In this document: positions 9,109 through 18,093 of the stretch, in pieces
Numbering within the stretch: position 1 is the first letter of the stretch
How the letters are laid out: the number at the start of each line of letters is the position of its first letter
Source of the DNA: Streptomyces sp. SID14478
GTDB taxonomy: Bacteria > Actinomycetota > Actinomycetes > Streptomycetales > Streptomycetaceae
Assembly (NCBI RefSeq): GCF_010548525.1
Contig: NZ_JAAGMG010000101.1
Coordinates: 1 to 54,782, forward strand
Length of the DNA stretch: 54,782 nucleotides
Direction of reading: 5' to 3'
The notes under the pieces: generated by a model
The model's input: the letters and a program-made list of their open reading frames with translations, nothing else
The model's database searches: none
Told to the model about the DNA's origin: nothing
Position numbers and translations under genes: made by a program

Positions 9109-9214
9109 GCCGCACCGCCGTCAGGCCCCGGGCCCGCGGCCCCGCAGAACCGACGCACGCCGCACCGCCGCGCGCTCACCCACACGACTTCCGACTCCTG
9201 ACAGGAGCACCAGC

Positions 9215-9493
9215 ATGGCCATCGAGGTCCGCATCCCGACCATCCTCCGCACCTACACCGACGGCGAGAAGGCCGTCCCGGGCAACGGGGAGACCCTCGC
9301 CGAGCTGTTCACCGACCTCGACTCCCGGCACGCCGGCATCGCCGCCCGCATCGTGGACGACGGCAAGCTCCGCCGCTTCGTGAACGTCTACCTCAACGAC
9401 GAGGACGTCCGCTTCCTCGACGGCATCGAGACCAAGCTGAGCGACGGCGACAACGTCACGATCCTGCCGGCCGTGGCCGGCGGCATGCGCTGA
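9215..9493 (+). CDS. cysO: Sulfur-carrier protein CysO (MoaD/ThiS family)
   Basis: CysO carries sulfide as a C-terminal thiocarboxylate for CysM. The 92-residue ubiquitin-like fold (MAIEVRIPTILRTYTDGEKA...) ends LPAVAGGMR. The functional Gly-Gly is therefore followed by Met-Arg, whereas the mycobacterial protein as I recall it ends in Gly-Gly. Removal of two residues would be needed before activation, and the upstream JAMM protease is the obvious candidate. CAGGAG lies about 10 bases before ATG 9215. cysM follows after 16 bases. Confidence 0.92.
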   Translation: MAIEVRIPTILRTYTDGEKAVPGNGETLAELFTDLDSRHAGIAARIVDDGKLRRFVNVYLNDEDVRFLDGIETKLSDGDNVTILPAVAGGMR

Positions 9494-9503
9494 GCCGGCG
9501 TAG

Positions 9504-10460
<957 letters not shown>

Positions 10461-10625
10461 AGGCTGTCTTCACCCTCCCGTCGTCGAGGGAAGGGCGGTC
10501 TCGCGGCGTCTTGGTACGTGCTCTGGGTTCCCCCGGCCGAAGGGGCTGGGGGAGTGCCGGGTGCAAGGCCTCGTACTGGACGTACTTGGCCTTCCGCCCC
10601 GGTACGGCGGGAGCGCGTGCCGGGC

Positions 10626-10734
10626 CCAGCCCCTCCGACGTTCGAGGAGCGGGCTCGGGGGCGGAGCCCCGAGGCCCTGAGCCCGGTGGGGCCGGAGGCG
10701 GAGCTCCGAGGCGCTGAGCCCGGTGGGGCCGGAT
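10626..10734. repeat. Streptomyces-type intergenic repeat plus 37-bp tandem repeat
   Basis: At 10626-10672 lies an element reading CAGCCCCTCCGACGTTCGAG, then GAGCGGG and a GGGGCGGAGCCCC inverted repeat. A near copy lies at 30971-31007. It is immediately followed by, and overlaps, two imperfect 37-bp direct repeats (10661-10697 and 10698-10734) containing GAGCCCGGTGGGGCCGGA. This fills the gap between cysM and the convergent PemK-like gene. Such elements are common between genes in Streptomyces; they may act as terminators. Confidence 0.7.
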
Positions 10735-10750
10735 GGTGATCGGGGCCGGA

Positions 10751-11215
10751 TCACCCCAGGTGGCGCACCTGATCCCACAGCGTCGGGTCCACCACTCCGG
10801 CCCGCCGCCGGAAGTCCCGTACCGGCACCTCGCGCAGCTCGTCCGTCTCCAGGAAGCTCGCGCGCCCCTGCGCGTCGCCCACCGTGCCGGGCGGCAGCGG
10901 AATCACCCCGGGCCGTTCGTCGTGGTACCGGCTGGTGATCTTCGCGACCAGCGCCTCGTCGCCGCGCAGCGACAGGACCAGGCACGGCCTGTCCTTCCCG
11001 CCGGGCCCGTCCTCGTACGGCACGAGCGCCCACCAGATCTCCGCCGGCCGGGGCGCGCCGGCCCGCACGGCGCCGGAAGGGCCGGTCCGCGCGCCGCCCG
11101 AGGAGCCGGTCCGCAGCCGGCGTCGGCGCGACCCGCGGCCCCATCCGTCGATCAGTGTCGCGATCAGCGCGAGCAGCACGACGGCCGCGAGCGCGAGCCA
11201 CCAGGACGTGTCCAT
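10751..11215 (-). CDS. Membrane-anchored PemK/MazF-like protein
   Basis: The 154-residue protein begins MDTSWWLALAAVVLLALIAT, a single N-terminal membrane segment, followed by a basic linker. From about residue 55 it has a PemK/MazF-like beta-barrel: PAEIWWALVPYED, GKDRPCLVLS, VAKITSRYHD and a C-terminal VVDPTLWDQVRHL helix. MazF relatives are mRNA endonucleases in toxin-antitoxin pairs, but no antitoxin gene is adjacent. The membrane anchor argues against a classical toxin. ATG 11215 was chosen because it begins the membrane segment; the longer frame adds non-native sequence. Activity is unproven. Confidence 0.8.
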   Translation of the reverse strand: MDTSWWLALAAVVLLALIATLIDGWGRGSRRRRLRTGSSGGARTGPSGAVRAGAPRPAEIWWALVPYEDGPGGKDRPCLVLSLRGDEALVAKITSRYHDERPGVIPLPPGTVGDAQGRASFLETDELREVPVRDFRRRAGVVDPTLWDQVRHLG

Positions 11216-11424
11216 ACGCACGACCGTACCGGTGGGGCGCACGGCGCGCCGCACCGGGCGAGCGCCCCCCGAACCGGTGACAGCGCAGGTGAGTTCGCCC
11301 ACAACGGACGGTGACGGAGGAGCCACTCGCCCTTTTGCGCCTTACGCTCGACAGACCCCTCATGGGCGTCACCCCCATCTCTCCACCCCGCATTCCGACC
11401 GCCAGCGCGGAGGTTCCGGCTCTT

Positions 11425-12177
11425 ATGAAGCTCACCGTCGTCGGCTGCTCGGGGTCGTTCCCTTCCGCGGATTCGGCCTGTTCGAGCTACCTCGTAGAGG
11501 CCGACGGCTTCCGGCTGCTTCTCGACATGGGCAACGGCGCCCTGGGCGAGCTGCAGCGCCACATCGGTCTCTACGACCTGGACGCGATCTTCCTCAGTCA
11601 TCTGCACGCCGACCACTGCATCGACATGTGCGCGTACTTCGTCGTGCGCTACTACCGCCACGACGGCGGCCGTTGCGACCCCATCCCGGTCTACGGACCG
11701 GAGGGCACCGAACAGCGCCTGACGACCGCCCACGCCGACACCCCGTCGGCCTCCGCCTTCAGCGAGGTCTTCGACTTCCACACGGTCAAGCCGGGTTCGT
11801 ACGACATCGGGCCCTTCTCCGTACGCATGGAGAAGGTCTGCCACCCGGTCGAGTCGTACGCGATCCGCATCGAGCACGACGGCCGCTCCCTGACGTACTC
11901 CGGCGACACGGGCCCCTGCGCCGCGCTCGACGAACTGGCCGCGGACACCGACCTGTTCCTGTGCGAGGCGGCGTTCACGCACGGCAAGGAGAACATCCCG
12001 GCGCTGCACCTGAACGGCCGCGAGGCGGGCGAGTCGGCCCGCCGCTCGCGCGCCCGCAAGCTCGTCCTGACGCACATCCCGCCGTGGACGGACCCGCAGG
12101 TGAACCTGGCGGACGCGCGGGACGTGTACGACGGCGTCGTGGAACTGGCCGCGCCCGGAGTGTCGTACACGCTCTGA
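11425..12177 (+). CDS. Metallo-beta-lactamase fold hydrolase
   Basis: This 250-residue protein has the MBL zinc site His59-x-His61-x-Asp63-His64 (SHLHADHC), a further metal ligand in KVCHPVESYAIRIEHD, and TYSGDTGPC with the bridging Asp. The C-terminal LVLTHIPPW supplies the last His. The layout resembles RNase Z/arylsulfatase-like or phosphodiesterase MBL proteins; substrate is unknown. The start at ATG 11425 follows GGAGG at 11409-11413; the longer frame to 11311 has no support. It is divergent from the PemK-like gene and convergent with nagE2. Confidence 0.9.
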   Translation: MKLTVVGCSGSFPSADSACSSYLVEADGFRLLLDMGNGALGELQRHIGLYDLDAIFLSHLHADHCIDMCAYFVVRYYRHDGGRCDPIPVYGPEGTEQRLTTAHADTPSASAFSEVFDFHTVKPGSYDIGPFSVRMEKVCHPVESYAIRIEHDGRSLTYSGDTGPCAALDELAADTDLFLCEAAFTHGKENIPALHLNGREAGESARRSRARKLVLTHIPPWTDPQVNLADARDVYDGVVELAAPGVSYTL

Positions 12178-12186
12178 TCCCGTACG

Positions 12187-12229
12187 ACGACGAGGGCCCG
12201 GAACCGTAGCGGTTCCGGGCCCTCGTCGT
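12187..12229. terminator. Bidirectional terminator between the MBL gene and nagE2
   Basis: A perfect 19-bp stem (12187-12205 with 12211-12229) and loop GTAGC lie 9 bases after the MBL stop and 24 bases before the nagE2 stop. It serves both convergent genes. Confidence 0.88.
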
Positions 12230-12253
12230 GTGTCGGGGAACGTCAGCCGAGGC

Positions 12254-13513
12254 TCACTTGGTGATGTCCTCGATGAACTCCTCGTCCTCGCGACCCGGGG
12301 TCTTCAGGTCGAACTTGATGATCGCGAACCGGAAGATCACGTAGTAGAGGGCCGCGAAGACCAGTCCGATCGGAATGATCATCCATGGCTTGGTGGCCAG
12401 GTTCCAGTTCAGCGCGTAGTCGATGAAGCCCGCGGAGAAGTTGAAGCCGTCGTGGACGCCCAGGCCCCAGGTGATGGCCATGGAGGCCGCGGTGAGCAGC
12501 GCGTGGATCACGTACAGGATCGGCGCGATGAACATGAACGAGAACTCGATCGGCTCGGTCACACCGGTCACGAACGACGTCAGCGCGAGCGAGACCATCA
12601 TGCCCATCACGGCCTTGCGGCGCTCGGGGCGGGCGCAGTGCGCCATCGCGATCGCGGCGGCCGGCAGGCCGAACATCATGATCGGGAAGAAGCCGGCCTG
12701 GAACATGCCGGCCGACGGGTCGCCGGCGAGGAAGCGCGGGATGTCGCCGTGGACGACCTCGCCCGCGGAGTTGGTGAAGTCACCGAGCTGGAACCAGGAG
12801 ACGGTGTTCACGAACTGGTGCATGCCGACCGGGATCAGCGCGCGGTTGACGCCGCCGAACAGGGCCGAGCCGCCGGAGCCCAGGCCGGTCATCCAGTTGC
12901 CGAAGTCCGTGATGCCGTTGCCGATGGGCTCCCAGACCAGGCCGAAGAACACTCCGGCGACGATGCCGACGAAGGCCATGAGGATCGGCACGAGACGGCG
13001 GCCGTTGAAGAAGCCGAGCCAGTCGACGAGCTTGGTGCGGTGGTAGCGCTGCCACATGACCGCGGCGAGCAGACCCATGATGATGCCGCCGAGGACGCCC
13101 GGGTCGTTGTAGACGGCCGCGACGTCCACGCCCTTGTTGGCCGTCGTGTTGACCACGGCCTCGTGGACGGGGAAGGCCTGCAGGACCTTGCTGTAGACGA
13201 GGAAGCCGACGAGCGCGGCGAGCGCCGTCGAGCCATCGGCCTTCTTGGCGAAGCCGATGGCCACGCCTATGCAGAACAGGATCGGCAGGGCGCCGGTGAT
13301 GGCGCCGCCCGCGTTGGCGAAGACCGCGGCGACCTTGTCCCAGCCGAGGCCGTCCTTGCCGAAGATGTCGGGCTGGCCGAGCCGCACCATGATGCCCGCG
13401 GCCGGCAGCACCGCGATCGGCAGCTGGAGGCTGCGGCCCACCTTCTGGAGGCCCTGGAACAGGCCGGATCCCCGCTTCTTTGCGGGAGCCGCCGTAGCGC
13501 TGGCGGTGCTCAT
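12254..13513 (-). CDS. nagE2: PTS EIIC permease, N-acetylglucosamine type (NagE2-like)
   Basis: This 419-residue membrane component of a glucose/GlcNAc-family phosphotransferase system transports and phosphorylates the sugar together with EIIB and EIIA. Family landmarks include QKVGRSLQLPIAVLPAAGIM, GVAIGFAKKADGSTALAA, and the substrate-site loop TGVTEPIEFSFMFIAP. EIIB is absent from the chain, so it needs NagF (15236-15469). EIIA is not in the window. ATG 13513 has GGAGGAAG 5-6 bases upstream. A 27-bp DasR-type palindrome lies 70-96 bases upstream. The name follows gene order in S. coelicolor, where NagE2 is the GlcNAc permease. Confidence 0.9.
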   Translation of the reverse strand: MSTASATAAPAKKRGSGLFQGLQKVGRSLQLPIAVLPAAGIMVRLGQPDIFGKDGLGWDKVAAVFANAGGAITGALPILFCIGVAIGFAKKADGSTALAALVGFLVYSKVLQAFPVHEAVVNTTANKGVDVAAVYNDPGVLGGIIMGLLAAVMWQRYHRTKLVDWLGFFNGRRLVPILMAFVGIVAGVFFGLVWEPIGNGITDFGNWMTGLGSGGSALFGGVNRALIPVGMHQFVNTVSWFQLGDFTNSAGEVVHGDIPRFLAGDPSAGMFQAGFFPIMMFGLPAAAIAMAHCARPERRKAVMGMMVSLALTSFVTGVTEPIEFSFMFIAPILYVIHALLTAASMAITWGLGVHDGFNFSAGFIDYALNWNLATKPWMIIPIGLVFAALYYVIFRFAIIKFDLKTPGREDEEFIEDITK

Positions 13514-13582
13514 CAACTTCCTCCATGTGCTGGGGTGCTGCCGGGGACGGAAGGAAAGAAAGGGGGTGGGCAGCAGCCAGAT

Positions 13583-13609
13583 GGTCTACACCACTCAGTG
13601 GTGTAGACC
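13583..13609. promoter_or_regulatory. DasR-type operator: 27-bp perfect palindrome before nagE2
   Basis: GGTCTACACCACT, a central C and AGTGGTGTAGACC form a perfect inverted repeat. Each half overlaps a copy of the DasR responsive element (consensus AGTGGTCTAGACCACT with mismatches), so it could hold two DasR dimers. DasR is the GntR-family repressor of GlcNAc uptake and is released by glucosamine-6-phosphate. It lies 70-96 bases before the nagE2 start codon. Confidence 0.85.
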
Positions 13610-13694
13610 TGTTGTAGCACGGTGAAGCTGAGATAAGGAACCCGCGATTCCTGTGGTCTGGGACATATGACGAGCCCGGGGCTCATACGTGACA

Positions 13695-13727
13695 AAGGAC
13701 CCCCGGACCAGGGGTCCAGGGGTCCTT
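13695..13727 (-). terminator. Terminator after nagE1
   Basis: AAGGACCCC (13695-13703) pairs with GGGGTCCTT (13719-13727), and an inner GGACC pairs with GGTCC. It lies 22 bases after the nagE1 stop codon on the minus strand and separates nagE1 from the nagE2 promoter. Confidence 0.82.
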
Positions 13728-13749
13728 CGTGGGGGCAACGGGCCGGGGC

Positions 13750-15036
13750 TCAGGCCTTCGTGACGTCCTCGACCTCTTCCTCGGGCTCGCGGCCCGGGGT
13801 CTTGAGGTCGAACTTCGTGATCGCGAACCGGAAGATCGCGTAATAGACGACCGCGAAGCACAACCCGATCGGAATGATCATCCATGGCTTCGTCGCGAGG
13901 CCCCAGTTGATCACGTAGTCGATCAGGCCCGCGGAGAAGCTGAAGCCGTCCTTGACGCCGAGGGCCCAGGTCACCGCCATCGAGACGCCGGTGAGCACCG
14001 CGTGCACCGCGTACAGCGCCGGGGCGATGAAGACGAAGGAGTACTCGATCGGCTCGGTGATGCCGGTGACGAACGACGTCAGCGCCAGCGACAGCATCAT
14101 GCCGCCGACCGCCTTGCGGCGCTCGGGCCGCGCGCAGTGCACCATCGCGAGGCAGGCCGCGGGCAGGGCGAACATCATGATCGGGAAGAAGCCGGTCTGG
14201 TAGATGCCGGCGCTCGGGTCCCCGCTCAGGAACATGTTGATGTCACCGTGCACGGTCGTGCCGTCCGGCTTGGTGTACGAGCCGAACTGGAACCACAGCG
14301 GCACGTTCAGGAACTGGTGCAGACCGATCACCAGCAGGGCGCGGTTGGCGACGCCGAAGATGCCCGAACCGATGGCGCCCAGGCCCTCCAGCCAGTTGGA
14401 GAAGCTCTCCAGGCCGTCACCGATCGGCGGCCAGATCCACAGGCAGAGCACGGCGAAGATGATGCCGATGAACGCCATGATGATCGGGACGAGCCGGCGG
14501 CCGTTGAAGAAGCCGAGCCAGGAGACCAGCTTGGTGCGGTGGTAGCGGACCCAGAAGAACGACGCCAGCAGGCCCATGATGATGCCGCCGAAGACGCCCG
14601 GGTTCTGGAACTGGAACGCCGAGACGGTGTTGTCCGCCGCCTGACAGCCCGTCGCCACCGCCTTCGCCCCGTCGGCGCAGTCCATCGGGAACTGGCGCAG
14701 CACGCCCCGGTACACGAGGAAGCCGGCCACCGCGGCGAGCGCCGTCGAGCCGTCCGCCTTCTTGGCCATGCCGATCGCGACGCCGATGCAGAACAGCAGT
14801 GGCAGACCCAGGTCCGCGTCCAGCAGGGCGCCGCCCGCGCCCGAGAAGACCTTGGCGACGTTGGTCCAGCCGAGGCCGTCGTCACCGAAGACGTCCGGCT
14901 GGCCGAGCCGGTTGACGATGCCCGCTGCGGGGAGCACGGCGATGGGCAACTGCAGGCTGCGCCCCATCTTCTGGAGCCCCTGGAAGAAGTTGCTCCAGGG
15001 GCTCGGACGGGGTGCTGCGGCAGCGTTCGCGCTCAT
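13750..15036 (-). CDS. nagE1: PTS EIIC permease paralogue (NagE1-like)
   Basis: The 428-residue protein is a second EIIC of the glucose/GlcNAc family, clearly paralogous to the neighbouring permease. They share QKMGRSLQLPIAVLPAAGI, GMAKKADGSTALAAVAGF, RYHRTKLV.WLGFFNGRRLVPI, and TGITEPIEYSFVFIAP. It differs by an inserted Cys-containing loop (MDCADGAKAVATGCQAADN). It lacks EIIA and EIIB domains and would use NagF. ATG 15036 has GGGAGGAC upstream. It diverges from nagF, and a DasR site lies between them 52 bases from this start. It may transport GlcNAc or a related sugar; the substrate difference from NagE2 is unknown. Confidence 0.88.
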   Translation of the reverse strand: MSANAAAAPRPSPWSNFFQGLQKMGRSLQLPIAVLPAAGIVNRLGQPDVFGDDGLGWTNVAKVFSGAGGALLDADLGLPLLFCIGVAIGMAKKADGSTALAAVAGFLVYRGVLRQFPMDCADGAKAVATGCQAADNTVSAFQFQNPGVFGGIIMGLLASFFWVRYHRTKLVSWLGFFNGRRLVPIIMAFIGIIFAVLCLWIWPPIGDGLESFSNWLEGLGAIGSGIFGVANRALLVIGLHQFLNVPLWFQFGSYTKPDGTTVHGDINMFLSGDPSAGIYQTGFFPIMMFALPAACLAMVHCARPERRKAVGGMMLSLALTSFVTGITEPIEYSFVFIAPALYAVHAVLTGVSMAVTWALGVKDGFSFSAGLIDYVINWGLATKPWMIIPIGLCFAVVYYAIFRFAITKFDLKTPGREPEEEVEDVTKA

Positions 15037-15087
15037 GGGCGTCCTCCCGGAACAAGCCACGTTTGGCGGGCGTCAGATACTCTTGCG

Positions 15088-15103
15088 AGTGGTGTAGACC
15101 AGT
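15088..15103. promoter_or_regulatory. DasR-type operator between nagE1 and nagF
   Basis: AGTGGTGTAGACCAGT differs from the DasR consensus AGTGGTCTAGACCACT at two positions. It lies 52 bases before nagE1 and 133 bases before nagF, so it could control both divergent transcripts. Confidence 0.85.
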
Positions 15104-15235
15104 CGCGGGACGGGTCGGTCCACGTGCTCGTCATCTTTCGTCACGGGTGGCTTCATCGCTCGCGAAGTTGGGCCAACCGTGGGTTACCGTGACAAAGCGG
15201 CCCACGGCGGGCCCGGGAACAACAGGGAGAACCAC

Positions 15236-15469
15236 ATGGCCACGAAGGCTGAGAAGATCGTCGCCGGGCTCGGCGGGCTCGACAACATCGAAGAGGTCGA
15301 GGGCTGCATCACCCGCCTGCGCACCGAGGTCATCGACCCGTCCAAGGTCGACGAGGCCGCGCTGAAGGCCGCCGGCGCCCACGGCGTCGTCAAGATGGGC
15401 ACCGCGATCCAGGTCGTCATCGGCACCGACGCCGACCCCATCGCCGCCGACATCGAAGACATGATGTGA
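15236..15469 (+). CDS. nagF: PTS EIIB component NagF
   Basis: This 77-residue cytoplasmic EIIB takes phosphate from EIIA and passes it to the sugar bound by the EIIC permeases. The phosphorylated Cys24 lies in VEGCITRLRTEV, the family signature. The remainder (VVKMGTAIQVVIGTDADPIAADI) is the usual EIIB glucose-type fold. ATG 15236 follows CAGGGAGA. The separate EIIB and two EIICs are the S. coelicolor arrangement. The DasR operator at 15088-15103 lies in its upstream region, and a strong terminator follows. Confidence 0.92.
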   Translation: MATKAEKIVAGLGGLDNIEEVEGCITRLRTEVIDPSKVDEAALKAAGAHGVVKMGTAIQVVIGTDADPIAADIEDMM

Positions 15470-15495
15470 GCCACCGTCACTGACGGGCCGCACGC

Positions 15496-15534
15496 GAACG
15501 GCCGCCCCCCTGTCACCAGGGCGGGCGGCCGTTC
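15496..15534 (+). terminator. Terminator after nagF
   Basis: GAACGGCCGCCC (15496-15507) pairs with GGGCGGCCGTTC (15523-15534), with an inner CCCT/AGGG pairing. It lies 26 bases after the nagF stop. Confidence 0.82.
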
Positions 15535-15996
15535 CCGTACGTACGCGGCCACGACGCCCGCGCACTCACCTCACCGCACGCGCAACGCGCACGGCCACGA
15601 CGGCCGCCACCCCGCCTCACCGCACGCGCAACGCGCAACGCCAGGATCGCCACGTAGTCGGCGTTCGCCTCGCACGAACGCCGCACCCGAGTGGTCCACC
15701 AGCAGCGGCGGACAGTGCCCCGCCGAAGCCACCGTCGCCCGGCGCACCTACGGAACCACCGTCATGTCATATAGCGGATCCGCCGTCACATAGAAGGCCG
15801 CGCCCCGCCGTGCCCGGACCGGTCAGGACGTCCTCGCAGAGGAGCCGGCCGCCCGCACGGCCGCATCCACCAGGACCTCCGTGTCACCGACCGACTCGAT
15901 GAGCTCCTGCGCCTGCGCCGGCGACTCCCGCACCCCGTCACCCCCCCAGACCTTCGGGGCCGCCACCTCGGGACGTTCGACCCGACCCGCTCCCGC
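15535..15996. other. Long intergenic region with a 23-bp direct repeat
   Basis: A 23-base sequence beginning CCTCACCGCACGCGCAACGC occurs twice, at 15569-15591 and 15615-15637 (period 46). Downstream there is no convincing complete gene. On the minus strand, 15823 to about 15960 encodes RESPAQAQELIESVGDTEVL and DAAVRAAG, which looks like the end of a protein, so a decayed gene is possible. The region ends at the rph promoter. Confidence 0.45.
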
Positions 15997-16008
15997 TAGG
16001 CTCCTCCC

Positions 16009-16743
<735 letters not shown>

Positions 16744-16878
16744 GGCGCCACTCAGGTAAAGAACTCCCCAAGCAGGTGGCAACCACACCGCCACCGACTG
16801 CGTCACTACGGGTGGGAGGACGGCACACGACACCAACCGCCGTCCCCCCGTCCGTACTTCAGGGGGAGGACCCGTTCC

Positions 16879-17271
16879 ATGGCCGCGCGCCGTCACCGCC
16901 GTACCGCCGCACTCGCGGCAGCCGTCGCACTGATCGCGGTCCCGGCCGCCGTCGGCTGCTCCGCCGTCGACAAGGCCCTCGACTGCGTCCAGACCGCCGA
17001 CTCCATCGCCGACAGCGTCACCGACCTCCAGCAGGCCGTCGAGAACGCGTCGAACGACCCGGGCCAGGCCGACGAGGCACTCGCCTCCATCGACAAGAAC
17101 CTCGACAAGGTCGGCGACAAGACCGACAACGCCGACGTCTCCCAGGCCGTCGACGACCTGAACACCGCCGTCGGCAACGTCCGCACCGCCATCAAGAACG
17201 GCGACGAGACCCCCGACGTCTCCCCGGTCACCGACGCCGCGGGCGAACTGACGAAGGTCTGCACGCCGTAG
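16879..17271 (+). CDS. Small secreted protein, probable lipoprotein
   Basis: The 130-residue protein has a basic start (MAARRHRRTA), a hydrophobic core, and a Cys27 in AVPAAVGCSAVDK that is a plausible but imperfect lipobox (Ala at -3). The mature part is almost all helical with heptad-like Asp/Ala/Val repeats (DSIADSVTDLQQAVENA, LDKVGDKTDNADVSQAVDDL) and ends in VCTP, leaving Cys residues that could pair. I recognise no domain. GGGGAGGA precedes ATG 16879. It lies between rph and rdgB, 20 bases before the latter. Confidence 0.85.
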   Translation: MAARRHRRTAALAAAVALIAVPAAVGCSAVDKALDCVQTADSIADSVTDLQQAVENASNDPGQADEALASIDKNLDKVGDKTDNADVSQAVDDLNTAVGNVRTAIKNGDETPDVSPVTDAAGELTKVCTP

Positions 17272-17291
17272 CACCCTCGTAGGCTGGGGGC

Positions 17292-17897
17292 ATGACCCGC
17301 CTCATCCTCGCCACCCGCAACAACGGCAAGATCGTCGAACTCCGCTCCATCCTCGCCGACGCCGGCCTGCCCCACGAGCTGGTCGGCGCCGACGCGTACC
17401 CCGAGATCCCGGACGTCCGCGAGACCGGCGTGACCTTCGCCGAGAACGCCCTCCTCAAGGCCCACGCCCTCGCCGACGCCACTGGCCTGCCTGCCGTCGC
17501 CGACGACTCCGGCCTCTGCGTCGACGTCCTCGGCGGCGCCCCCGGCATCTTCTCCGCCCGCTGGGCAGGACGCCACGGCGACGACAAGGCCAACCTCGAC
17601 CTCCTCCTGGCCCAGCTCGGCGACATCGACGAGGACCGCCACCGGGGCGCCCACTTCGCCTGCGCGGCAGCCCTCGCCCTGCCCGACGGCACGGAGCGCG
17701 TGGTGGAGGGGCAGCTGCGGGGGGTCCTGCGGCACGCTCCGGCGGGGACCGGCGGCTTCGGCTACGACCCGATCCTCCAGGTGGAGGGCGACACGCGCAC
17801 GTGCGCGGAGCTGACCTCCGCCGAGAAGAACGCGATCTCCCATCGGGGGAAGGCGTTTCGGGCGCTGGTGCCGGTGGTGCGGGAGTTGTTGGGCTGA
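17292..17897 (+). CDS. rdgB: Non-canonical purine NTP pyrophosphatase (RdgB/HAM1)
   Basis: RdgB removes ITP, dITP and XTP from the nucleotide pool by hydrolysis to the monophosphate. The 201 residues show ATRNNGKIVELRSIL at the N-terminus (nucleotide binding), VTFAENALLKAHA with the catalytic Glu, VADDSGLCVDVLGGAPGIFSARWAG, and GGFGYDPIL. TAGGCT at 17280-17285 ends six bases before ATG 17292, which suggests a leaderless transcript, although GGGGG might also act as a ribosome site. It is followed by a terminator shared with the convergent tRNA gene. Confidence 0.95.
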   Translation: MTRLILATRNNGKIVELRSILADAGLPHELVGADAYPEIPDVRETGVTFAENALLKAHALADATGLPAVADDSGLCVDVLGGAPGIFSARWAGRHGDDKANLDLLLAQLGDIDEDRHRGAHFACAAALALPDGTERVVEGQLRGVLRHAPAGTGGFGYDPILQVEGDTRTCAELTSAEKNAISHRGKAFRALVPVVRELLG

Positions 17898-17916
17898 GGC
17901 CCGGGGCGACATGACA

Positions 17917-17943
17917 GAGGGCGCTCCGAGTGGGAGCGCCCTC
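17917..17943. terminator. Bidirectional terminator between rdgB and tRNA-Leu
   Basis: GAGGGCGCTCC (17917-17927) pairs with GGAGCGCCCTC (17933-17943), loop GAGTG. It lies 19 bases after rdgB and 5 bases after the 3' end of the tRNA on the other strand. Confidence 0.85.
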
Positions 17944-17948
17944 GCTCG

Positions 17949-18032
17949 TGCGGTTGGAGGGACTCGAACCCTCACGGGATTTCTCCCACGGGCTCCTAAG
18001 GCCCGGGCGTCTGCCAATTCCGCCACAACCGC
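17949..18032 (-). tRNA. tRNA-Leu (anticodon UAG)
   Basis: The minus strand folds as a class II tRNA. Acceptor arms GCGGTTG and CAACCGC pair. The anticodon arm CGGGC-CTTAGGA-GCCCG puts UAG at positions 34-36. A long variable arm and GGTTCGAGTCC of the T arm are present. Length is 84 bases without an encoded CCA. It should read CUA and perhaps other CUN codons; it is not the UUA-reading bldA tRNA. Confidence 0.93.
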
Positions 18033-18093
18033 AACAAAGCGGACATCGCACCTTCCCGGTGCGTTCCGCCTCGCCAGTGTACGGCGCCCTGAT

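Noticed and set aside
10626..10734. CRISPR-like repeat array after cysM
   Set aside because: Only two 37-bp units lying back to back without spacers; it is a tandem repeat in a G+C-rich intergenic element.
12230..13606. 458-residue plus-strand frame over nagE2
   Set aside because: Composition (Asp, Glu, Arg, His, Gln runs) is that of an antisense shadow; nagE2 is clearly the gene.
15680..15710. Third DasR site at GAGTGGTCCACCAG
   Set aside because: It lacks the central CTAGA part and is far from a PTS start codon; likely chance.
17949..18032. bldA-type tRNA
   Set aside because: The anticodon reads UAG in the predicted loop, not UAA, so this is an ordinary leucine tRNA gene.
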